Shown: one piece after another, positions 55,517 to 64,000 of the stretch
Layout: every line of letters begins with the position of its first letter
How positions within the stretch are numbered: position 1 is the stretch's first letter
Origin: Cladochytrium replicatum
Taxonomy: Eukaryota; Chytridiomycota; Chytridiomycetes; Cladochytriales; Cladochytriaceae
Assembly: GCA_025526935.1 (NCBI GenBank)
Contig: JAHLKD010000073.1
Location: forward strand, 236,001 to 300,000
Direction of reading: 5' to 3'
DNA length: 64,000 bases
Notes under the pieces: model-generated
Seen by the model: only the letters and a program-made list of their open reading frames with translations
Database searches by the model: none
Told to the model about the DNA's origin: nothing
Program-made: the position numbers and the translations under genes

Positions 55517-57445
55517 ATGGAGTCTGCAAGTCGCTGCTGGTCGCTGAAGAGAGTCGCGGCCCTCGCTGCAGCTGCTCTGGCTGTTCCCGCTGTCTCTGCC
55601 ATGTTTGTTGCTTGAAACGTACCCGTGCTCCAATTCTAAGCGTCTGTTCAACAGTCACGAACCTCCAGCTGGGAAGCACTACATTGGTGCATGGCTCGAC
55701 TACCCTTCCGCTGGAACTGACGTATGTCCTCGTACACCGTTGCCAATTTCGATGGCTCACCTCTTGACTATTATATTCAGCTTCCCGTGAACTTCAATGC
55801 CCGTCTCGGCTTCAACGCCTCCTTCTTCCACTTGGCCGTAAGTATCTTGGTGCATTTATGCTTAAACCACGCTTACTACTGCTCTTGTCCTCTGTCCAGA
55901 TGGACTTCCCGGATGCCACGGAAGCATCTTTCCCCAGAGCGGCTCTGGGCTATGTGGACAACACTCTCAGCGATGCCTTCGTTTATCTCTCGGTCTACCC
56001 GAAGCCCAGCCCTACAACCGTCACGGACGACCAGATCGATCGCTTTGCGCGCCTGCTTGCTGGTGTGACCTCCAGGGGTCGCCGTTTGTTCGTTCGTTTC
56101 GGTCCCGAGATGAACGGAAACTGGCAGGTGTATGGCCAGAAGCCCGACCTGTTCAAGGACCTCTGGAGGCGTACCACCGTCGCCATCAGGAAATACTCAA
56201 AAGACATTGTAAGTCCTGGAGCTTTACTCCATTTCGATAATTGGTTGATTGATTTGAATGTAGGCGATGGTCTGGTCCCCTAACTTCGGTATTCTCACCA
56301 CTATTATGTAATCAAATTCTCAATGTCTGACCATTTATTTGCGTTTCGTTTTTTTAGGTGATGGTTACCCTTACCCTGGTATGTGGACCTGGGGTGTTTT
56401 ACTGTCCGCCTAATCACTCTTTACTTCTTTACTAGGTGGTCAATATGCCCCAACTGCGGGCTCATCTGACTATAGGGCTCTTGACACCAACAACGACGGA
56501 ACTCTCTCTGGCACTGACGACCCTTACAGCCCTTACTACCCCGTACGTAACAAAGTCCGAACAGCTGTGAATATTAAAAAGTGTGATCCCGCATTAGGGT
56601 GATGATTTGGTTGACTACGTCAGTCTTTCCGTGTACTGGTTTGGCCCTTCGTACCCGTACGTCAACAATACCCTCCCAGCGGCCGGTCTTTTCGAGCGCT
56701 TTCTCACGACGCCCGTGAACTTCTACCAGCTCTACTCTGTCGCCAAGAACAAGCCTATGTTCATTACCGAGAGTGCTGCTGCATTCCACGAACGCATTCT
56801 TCCTGGATTTAACGCTCCGTCTGGCAACAGCACTGGTGTCACCAACGTGTGGTAAGTTATTATCCCTTTAAGAACTGCTCTCAAAGACTGATGTTTGCCA
56901 CGCCAGCGCACCATTCACTCCTGGTGCTATTCCCGTCGGACCTGGCGAAGTTGCCATCAAGCGTGCTTTCTGGGGCCAATACATCACGAACGCAACTTTC
57001 CTCACCCAGTTCTCTCGTATTGTCGGCTTTGGTCTTTTCGAGTTCCGTGAGTGCGCCTCGCTAACATCTCAAGCCTGTTCGTCTCACATGATCTGTAGGC
57101 AAGGAGGAGGAGTGCACATTCCGTGACTTTGGCGTGACCCTCATCAACGAAACCCTTGCGGCGTTTAAAGAAGACCTCGCCCCAGTCCTCGCCTCGAGCA
57201 TCGCTGTTGCCAACTTAACAGGCCGCAATCTCAACACCCAAAACGTCACTCCTGACACGTACAAGAACCCCAACGGCACAAGCGGTGGTGGTAACGGTGG
57301 TAGTGGAAATGGCAGCGGAAACGGTGCGGCACCTTCGAGCGCCGCTCGCCCGGGCTTGAGCTCGCCTTTGGGAGTGAGTTCCTCAATCGTGGTCGCGTCC
57401 GTTGTCTCCGCAGCGATGTTGGCAGTCTTCGCTGTTGCGGCATGA
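55517..57445 (+). CDS. Secreted GH26-like glycosidase, probably GPI-anchored
   Basis: About eight exons encode roughly 440 residues. The signal peptide contains VAALAAAALAVPAVSA; exon 1 ends at about 55596. The mature part runs GKHYIGAWLDYPSAGTD, NARLGFNASFFHLAMDFPD, ALGYVDNTLSDAFVYLSVYP, then LFVRFGPEMNGNWQVYGQ, where the Glu of the PEMNGxW motif matches the acid/base of GH26/clan A mannanases. Later MFITESAAAFHE is a good candidate for the nucleophile. FGLFEFRKEEECTFRDFG follows. The tail is a Gly/Asn/Ser linker and a hydrophobic end (ASVVSAAMLAVFAVAA) as for GPI anchoring. Clan-A membership is inferred from these motifs; the substrate is unknown. A broken copy lies at 25430–26123. Confidence 0.8.
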
Positions 57446-58017
57446 ACCTGGCCGGCGTTTCCTTTTCCAATGGCCTTTTGCCAGCGTTCCGTTCTTTCCA
57501 TGTGGTCGGTAAATTGGCGGTCGACAATATTGAAAAGTATTGTGGTGCAATTGTTCTATTCCACTTTTCTTCTTTGTTCTAAAGCGTACTTGTACGTCTC
57601 TAATCGTTTCTCAGTGTCCTCTTCCTTTTTTTGCAATTTTGTAAGAACAAATTTAATTTCACAGCACGTGAAAACGCGTTGCCACGTGTTTGATGGTTCT
57701 CGGTTTTCGCGTCGAAGGAACGCAATAGAAGGTTGGATGGTGAGTCCATGAGCGATATCACCATGGCCACGGTTCTATTTCCACTCTCTTACTTTGAAAG
57801 GAGAGGAGGTTTCAACGAGCTCCGTTGCAGTGCTTCCCATTTGCCTTTCCATTCCTCCAACTTACTTGCTAACCCAAAAATATCGTCCTTTTTCCCCAGA
57901 TTATAGAGAAACAGACTATTCAGACAGCTTACCCTCCCCGCAAAGCCTGAGTAGACCGATCACACCAAGCGACGAGCTCATAAAGCAGTACTAGCCACAA
58001 TACAAACGGCAGCTTAT
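57446..58017. other. Intergenic region, SNF5 promoter side
   Basis: No supported gene. A plus-strand frame at 57794–57994 ends 23 bp before the SNF5 start; it could be an upstream exon, but a TAG lies in the SNF5 frame near 57950 and no clear splice pair joins them. CACGTG hexamers occur at about 57665 and 57683. Confidence 0.5.
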
Positions 58018-60108
58018 ATGAATATGTACCCTCAGTCAGCCTTCGTCGACATAGACTTCGTAGACGCAGACTACGACACCGCGCTTGCACGGATCGAGGG
58101 AACTCCGGGGTTATCGCTGCTTTCCGGTTCCGCTGGTGGCCTAGTTGCAAGCAGCAGTAGTAGCAGGAAGATCGAGCCAGATTACAGATACAATGTAAAC
58201 TTACGACGTGCAAAGACACGGCATGTATATGGGTAGGTGAGGAGAAGGTTTCGAAGAGAGGGTCCAAGGCTGATCGTTCGTTGATCTAGCAGTAAAGACG
58301 AGCTTGTCGCGATGGCAGATGTGCCCGCTAGACTTGTTCCGATCCGGCTGGATCTCGATGTCGATGGCGTCCGTATACACGATGCGTTCACTTGGAATCT
58401 CAACGGTGTGTTTCAATTCATTTCACAAATTGCAACTCACGCTCTTGTTTAGAAACACAGCTTACTCCCGAAAAGTTTGCTCAGATGCTTGCAGATGATT
58501 TCGAGGTTCCCGTTTCAAACCAGTTCGTCCCAACCATTGCACAGGCGATCCGAGATCAGTGCGCTTCATACGCTGCAGCCGCCGAAGAAGATGTTTTTGC
58601 GCCTACCGGTGAATTACAAAACGCGAGCGGTGGACTTGGTCGAGTCAGTAGATCACCTGGATCCAGCGGTCACTCAAGTTTCGTTGCTGAAGAGCACGGA
58701 TCCGACGTCGGCATTGTCGTCAGCGTAAGTTAAATCATAAAAAAGGCTCTAGCGCCAATCACACTAATCTTTTGATCAAGCTTAATATCCAGGTCGGCGT
58801 AGTCCACCTCCGTGATCGCTTCATCTGGCCGCTCTACAACTTCCAAAGCAGTCCCGAGGCCTTTGCGCGTTCGATGGCGGCGGATCTGGGACTAGGAGGC
58901 GAGTTTGTTCCTGCAATCGCGCACTCGATCCGTGAACAAGTATGCAATGCCCGCTTGCACTTTGACGACGCGCCTATCGCACACGAAGAAGGACGATACT
59001 GGCCCTTCCGGCAGGATGTGGGGGACCACGAATGGGAGCCGGAACTGAGAGAGCTCTCCGAGGCTGAGTTGGATCGGATTACGAAGGAGAGAGATCGTAA
59101 TGCAAGGTATGGAGAAACAAATTAACCACTACCGACGATTTTACATAGAAATGTTCACGGCTAGACGGTTGAGGCGGTCGCAGAGGGTGACGAGGTCTTC
59201 CCAAAACGGATACAGTCTGAGCGATGGGCTCAACCCATACCAGCGAAGCATCAGTCCCCCATCGCAACCGCAAAAAAGTATCCCGTACAAGAACTACATC
59301 CCAACCCACGAAGAGCAGATGCTCATGAGTCAACTCCACATCCTTAGCCCATCCAACCAACCGGACCCTTCCCAGGAGCCGTGGTCAATCGTCAAGAGTG
59401 ACTCAGTCACCACCCCGCCCTACAAACGTCACCCATCTTTCGACGAGCTCACGTTCCCTCCCCCACCTCCACCAGCCTACCCATTCCACTACACCGACTT
59501 CCAACACCACCAACAACCCTACCCTCCGTTCCTCGGCGTCGACCCAACTACGATTGCACCGCAAACTGCATCCCCGCTTGATTTCCAGCCTACTGCGCTT
59601 GCACACGGCCCATCACCGACTCCAAAGAGTGGTGGTCCAAACCGCTCAAAGAAACGCTCGGCAGGACCCAAGGAGCCACCGACGATTAACACAGAGATGG
59701 TGAGGAGGCAGGTGGAGAGAATGCAGATGTCGCCGGTGAAGTGCTCCTCAGCTGGGAGTGATGTTCCAAGGTTGACGCCTGGATCAGCGAGCTCAAGTGA
59801 TGTTGGTTACAAACTCCCCAAGCAGCACCGTGGATTCGGAGCATCTGCAATGCCTTTCAATGCAGATGGATCTGTTGAAGTTGGAGGTAAGCTAAAACCA
59901 GGGAGTTTGTGCAGCTGGATCTGATAGGAATATGTCAGAGTTCCGAAAAAATTGGCGTTGCGGCTGGTGTCTTCTTTCCGGTGCATTTACACCCACACTC
60001 CGCAAGGGACCACTTGGATCCAAAACACTGTGCAATGCCTGTGGGATCTGGTTTTCCAAGCATGGGAGTTTGCCAGAAGAGCGCTTCCATGAGCATGCCT
60101 CTGATTGA
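58018..60108 (+). CDS. SNF5/INI1-type SWI/SNF subunit with C-terminal GATA zinc finger
   Basis: After an N terminus with [17 protein letters not shown] and [19 protein letters not shown], both SNF5 repeats follow: [36 protein letters not shown], and [53 protein letters not shown] ends the conserved core. A Pro/Ser/His-rich linker of about 250 residues leads to the last exon with [36 protein letters not shown], a GATA-type finger (CxxC…CNAC). SNF5 proteins are core subunits of SWI/SNF or RSC remodellers in the nucleus. The finger could add direct DNA binding. The ATG at 58018 is first after an in-frame stop. Confidence 0.88.
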
Positions 60109-60261
60109 ATTGGTAAATTGACGTTGCCAGAAACAGACAGCTTCATGTTAATTTGTCAATAAAAGCTTGTTTAAAAAGGCGTTTGTTGCACGATTTTTTT
60201 TTATAGTACTTAAGCGAAGCCTGCCCCTAACAGTTATTCCAAGCCAGAATGTTAATAACAT

Positions 60262-60425
60262 TCGGACGGACCGTCCGACGCGAATTTATTAAATGCGGAC
60301 GGACCGTCCACCTCGAATTTATTAGCCACGGACGGACCGTCCAACGCGTTTTTATTAGGCGCGGACGGACCGTCCAACCCATTTTTATTAACCATGGACG
60401 GACCTTCCAGATGCAATTTATTCGG
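60262..60425. repeat. 33-bp minisatellite with palindromic core, five copies
   Basis: Five units of 33 bp each contain CGGACGGACCGTCC or a close variant followed by about 18 bp ending in TTTATTA. The core GGACGG-A-CCGTCC is an inverted repeat around one base; the fifth copy has one mismatch (GGACCTTCC). All copies carry the same orientation and keep the core better than the spacer. It lies 154 bp downstream of the SNF5 stop. Confidence 0.93.
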
Positions 60426-60578
60426 CTTCAACTGTAATTCATGCTACCTCAATCTCTCTTGTAGCTGGTTTTTCACTAAGTCTTTTCATTTCATGGGCCG
60501 AGCGATGATGCTGTTGGGCGAGAGTCCTTTGATTTCGTGGGCAAGAGCATGCTACTGGAGTAGAGAACTGATTCTTTG

Positions 60579-60980
60579 TGTTTGATTGTCCAAAATCTCC
60601 ACCAACCTTACACCGCGATAACAAGCTTCTCAGCCACAACGGGAGATATCCTTGTCAGGAAGCCAGAGGCAAGGCCAGACCACAGGGTCTTGCTGCTATA
60701 GATAGTGGATCCCACCTCCCTCTCCGTGTCCATACCACAGCTTCTGGAGGGTATTTCCAAACAGCGAAGTCCAGAAAGTGGCATCCATGATCTGAGAAAG
60801 TTTCGGAGAGCAGAGTAACATCTTCTTGAAGCTGAAAAAGACCACGGCAAATTCGAGCAAGCTCTGTAAACTTTTCCGTATTTTGTAGATATAGGAAGAG
60901 AAGGGACTTCATCGCGTATGCTGCATGACAATGGGTGGATGTGGCACGAAGTAGGCAATCTTTTTCAAGTAAAGGCACGG
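60579..60980 (-). other. Unassigned ORF, possible gene fragment
   Basis: A minus-strand frame of about 107 codons (60978–60655) reads like real protein (CLLRATSTHCHAAYAMKSLL, FTELARICRGLFQLQEDVTL) with helical, low-Gly composition. It has no ATG in a good context, no recognised domain and no clear exons on either side. It may be a fragment of a helical-repeat protein stranded between repeat arrays. I cannot name it. Confidence 0.3.
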
Positions 60981-61254
60981 AATTTCCCTCCTGTACGATA
61001 GGGTCAGCTAAAAGACGGACAGATTCAGACTGAACCGCGAACCAATTCCGACTCAGACAACTCAGAACGGCGCAATGTCCGCGGAATATGGATAGGGTCT
61101 GACATCGATTGCATCTGCGCAGTGTAGAAGTTAATTTGGTTCGGGTGAATGTAGAGGAAACACGGCAGTTTCAATGTGGAGTAGCTGTTCTTCTGTCCTG
61201 CTCTTGCACGCGGGAAAGTGGTTCCAACCGGGTACTATGAGTCACCCGACTTCG

Positions 61255-61900
61255 CGAGGTCCGTACCTCGCAAACTTTGGAGTTGGTTTCCGGCTCAACC
61301 GCGCTCGCGCGCGACTGGCACCCCATACAAGCCAAATAGATGAAGAAGGCCACTTTTGGTATACCGAGTCTGGCGAGCAGGTAAGAATCCGTACTGGATC
61401 CCACTCCGGGGGTCACGTGATTTTTCGAGGTCCGTACCTCGCAAACTTTGGGGTTGGTTTCCGGCTCAACCGTGCCCGCGCGCGACTGGCACCCCATACA
61501 AGCCAAATAGATGAAGAAGGCCACTTTTGGTATACCGAGTCTGGCGAGCAGGTAAGAATCCGTACTGGATCCCACTCCGGGGGTCACGTGATTTTTCGAA
61601 GTCCGTACCTCGCAAACTTTGGAGTTGGTTTCTGGCTCAACCGCGCCCGCGCGCGACGGCACCCCATACAAGCCGAACAGAAGAAGTACACCGCTGGGTT
61701 TAATAACCAAGCTAAAAACGTCTTGTGGTTTGGACGTCTCTTGCCCCGGGGTCACATGATACCATACCCACAAGAAGTACATCGATGTTGGTATCCCGAG
61801 TCTGGCGAGCGTGTACAGATGCGTAACCGATCCTACCGCTGGGGTCACGTAATTTTTTGAGGTACGTTCCTAGCAAACTTTGGAGTTGGATTCCCGCTCA
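61255..61900. repeat. 171-bp satellite-like tandem array
   Basis: Copies begin with TCCGTACCTCGCAAACTTTG at 61260, 61431 and 61602 (period 171 bp). A degenerate fourth begins near 61863, after a copy lengthened by about 90 bp. Each unit has a CG-alternating patch (CGCGCGCGAC), GATGAAGAAGG, CCGAGTCTGGCGAGC and GGTCACGTGATTTTTCGA at the junction. Copies 1–3 are above 90% alike, later ones more diverged. Open frames here on both strands exist only because 171 is divisible by three. Confidence 0.93.
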
Positions 61901-62112
61901 GCCACCCGAGCACGAGTAGCACCTCATACAAGCTTGGGTGAAGAAGTACCCCGCTGTTGGTACACTGAGTCTGGCCAGCGGGCAAGGGTCAGTTCCTTCT
62001 CCAACTCCCCGGGGTCGCACGATTCTAGCTCTTGGAGGTTCAGATCGGAACCTTGATCTTGAAGGTTCACCAATTTCCCAACCACCTACTTACTGCCGAG
62101 CAAAACTTGGGG

Positions 62113-62334
62113 GCGTTTCAGTGCGCCGCTGCCAACGTTGTCTGAGGGAAAGTCCCTGGAAGCTCCAGCCAGGTCACTCATACCGGCAGGAAACATGAAT
62201 TTACATGCAGTTTATCCGTCGCGTTCATCGAACGGGGTCTACCGTGCGTTTCCGCTGAGAAAAACGCCTAAGAGTGCGGCGATAACCGCGCTGTTAACAG
62301 TGGGTGCTAGCAAAACGCGTAGTTACTAGAAAAA
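62113..62334. repeat. 222-bp direct repeat, copy 1
   Basis: The segment from GCGTTTCAGTGCGCCGCTGC to GCGTAGTTACTAGAAAAA recurs almost base for base at 62451–62672. Only about two substitutions were seen (for example CATGCAGTTT against CATGCATTTT), so the duplication is young. Confidence 0.95.
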
Positions 62335-62450
62335 ATCTTGCAGGAGTGACCCGCTGGCCATCCCTTCTAGAACGTTTCGTAGTTTATTACGCAAAGCACT
62401 GTTTTCTGTCGCTATCGCAAGGCGTTTGGGCAAGAATGTAGGGGTTACAA

Positions 62451-62672
62451 GCGTTTCAGTGCGCCGCTGCCAACGTTGTCTGAGGGAAAGTCCCTGGAAG
62501 CTCCAGCCAGGTCACTCATACCGGCAGGAAACATGAATTTACATGCATTTTATCCGTCGCGTTCATCGAACGGGGTCTACCGTGCGTTTCCGCTGAGAAA
62601 AACGCCTAAGAGTGCGGCGATAACCGCCCTGTTAACAGTGGGTGCTAGCAAAACGCGTAGTTACTAGAAAAA
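62451..62672. repeat. 222-bp direct repeat, copy 2
   Basis: Second copy, 338 bp downstream of the first. The 116 bp between the copies is not repeated. Both copies contain a short hairpin-capable stretch, CCTGGAAGCTCCAGCCAGG. No protein, tRNA or transposon signature was found inside. Confidence 0.95.
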
Positions 62673-63399
62673 CTTTGCCCTCTGGCCGTTTCCGACGATC
62701 CCTGCTAGAAGGAATCTTAGATATGGTCGTATATTATACGTTTCGCTGGCTACACGCTCGCCTGCTGCGGTATTACGGTCCTGGATGAGGTTGTGTACAA
62801 AACATCGATTTCAAATACACGCTCTATGTCCCTCATTATGGCCCCGCATACCTTCAGAAATGCTCAGTACGTGCTCTACTGTGTAAATAATATGTTGCAA
62901 TAGGATAAACATCCCGCTGTGGTGTTTTGCAGCCTCTGTGTGGAGGAATATGCGACTCTGAGGAGCGTTGCGTGCTCATTCTGTCGTCAAAACACCTCCG
63001 ACAAGGCACAGACTGGTACACGTATTAGATTCATGCGTAATAATGATCGTACGATTGGGTTTACACCTACGCGTAACGTTTTGGAGGCGTTTGCGGCCAA
63101 TTAGAAACGTCCGCAAACGGAATCTTGCCTATATCTCAGCATAAACGCGTTACGGCGCCCTAGGAACGACAGAGAAGCAACATTATTTGACAAACAACAC
63201 AACACGATGGGGCGGGCACCGCAAAGCCTGTGTGTAGGGCCTAAGAGTAGCGTGAGAAATCTGGGCTAATGTGGACCAGCCAGTGAAACCCAACCAAACC
63301 GACATTGGGAGTGTCCAGGACTCTAAATACAATACCTTTACACTTCCGAAGTACTTTACGCGTGGATAAACACTGTAGAGATGCTGTTTTCTGGCCCTA

Positions 63400-63770
63400 A
63401 TGCGTGAATAGCAGAGCTTCCTGAACGGGTCTCTGAGGGCAACTCTCTCACATCACCTCAGAGAGGCCCCAAGCGCTAACAGATCGTAGTTTGTAGTCCC
63501 CCGTAAACGTTGCGCTGGGTTAAACACTGCAGAAGCGGTGTCCTCAGGCTCTCCACAGGGTACTGCAGATGTGCCCAATCGAGCCCCTGAGGGCAACTTC
63601 ACCAAAACAATCCTGATCAGTTCCAGCGTCACTCAGAACATAGAAAATACTGCTCTCCATACGATACGCTACAGTAAACACCAATGCAAGGACGTTTAGC
63701 ATGTGTTTTTGGCTCATTGCGAAAATGACCAAATCGAGCCTCTGAGAGCAACTTTGCCAAACCCGCACTA
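63400..63770. repeat. Degenerate repeats of about 155 bp
   Basis: The string CTCTGAG[GA]GCAACT[CT] or CCCTGAGGGCAACTTCACC recurs near 63430, 63583 and 63738. Around it are AAACACTG[TC]AGA[AG] and AATCGAGCC blocks in the same order. Identity is much lower than in the other arrays. The region 62680–64000 has no supported gene; a short frame at 62934–63104 with CSLC and CSFC pairs has no ATG and no partner exon. Confidence 0.55.
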
Positions 63771-64000
63771 GGGGACCTCTCCATCACACACGGAATATTC
63801 CTGTTGTATATCTATTTGTTACGATAGGTTTAGGTACCTCCGGCTCACGTTTTGACAGCGTTCTGGCAAGAAAGCGTCTGCGCTTTGCACATATTCGAGT
63901 GCTACGCGTTCCACAGGCACTACCCGGGCCTCTGGGGCATTGCATTACTTAATTCCACGTATGAATTAGTGCTCATGTTGTCCTAGAGGCCATCTATAGA

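Noticed and set aside
60249-60437. ORF with GRTV…FI repeats; also the idea of a CRISPR array
   Set aside because: The 33-bp units are contiguous minisatellite units without unique spacers, and the host is a fungus.
61171-61860. Overlapping ORFs of 225 and 228 codons on both strands
   Set aside because: They exist because the 171-bp unit is divisible by three and lacks stops; the peptides have no recognised fold.
62919-63104. Small CxxC…CxxC ORF as a zinc-finger gene
   Set aside because: No ATG, no partner exon, and it sits among repeats; only two Cys pairs without other conserved residues.

Overview
The window is nuclear DNA of a fungus, most likely a zoosporic (chytrid-type) one. Genes are split by many short GT–AG introns (about 45–120 nt) and lie on both strands. 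Tryptophan synthase is the fused alpha–beta form typical of fungi, and several secreted proteins end in GPI-anchor signals. The gene at 9400–13690 looks like meckelin (TMEM67), a ciliary transition-zone protein that yeasts and mushrooms lack but flagellated fungi need. No rRNA, tRNA, CRISPR array or intact transposon was found.

Layout. 1–4750: the 5' part of one Ran1/Ksp1-type kinase and a complete second kinase of the same kind (both minus), with an aldo-keto reductase relic between them. 5693–9229: a small ankyrin protein, the 5' remnant of acireductone synthase, a decayed copy of the complex I subunit NDUFS7, and the intact NDUFS7 gene. 9400–16839: meckelin, divergent from EMC4, then ADA2. 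17076–25166: a secreted PI-PLC-like phosphodiesterase, a tandem pair of unrecognised seven-helix membrane proteins with a DRY/DRH-like motif, and POLD3/Cdc27. 25430–31380: a decayed copy of a GH26-like gene, an ABCF ATPase whose P-loop needs a 5-nt microexon, and a 2OG-oxygenase relic. 32331–36966: a large low-complexity RRM protein and ribosomal protein S4. 39071–40213: a repeat-bearing secreted protein. 40214–44608: a gene-poor, AT-rich stretch. 44609–48862: fructose-1,6-bisphosphatase and tryptophan synthase. 49189–51337: a decayed LOG-family gene and a frameshifted repeat protein. 52366–60108: a DOMON protein, an FAD monooxygenase relic, the intact GH26-like gene and SNF5 with a C-terminal GATA finger. 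60109–64000: almost entirely repeats.

The intact genes are mostly unlinked housekeeping functions: respiration, ER protein insertion, SAGA and SWI/SNF chromatin complexes, DNA polymerase delta, translation, gluconeogenesis and tryptophan synthesis. Three products appear secreted or wall/membrane anchored (39071, 52366, 55517) and one more is secreted (17076). The unusual traits of the window are its high number of gene relics, two of which have an intact copy in the same window, the seven-helix pair, the microexon and the repeat-rich right end. Gene models were built by hand from splice signals and reading frame. Exon borders given explicitly are in phase; other borders are approximate.
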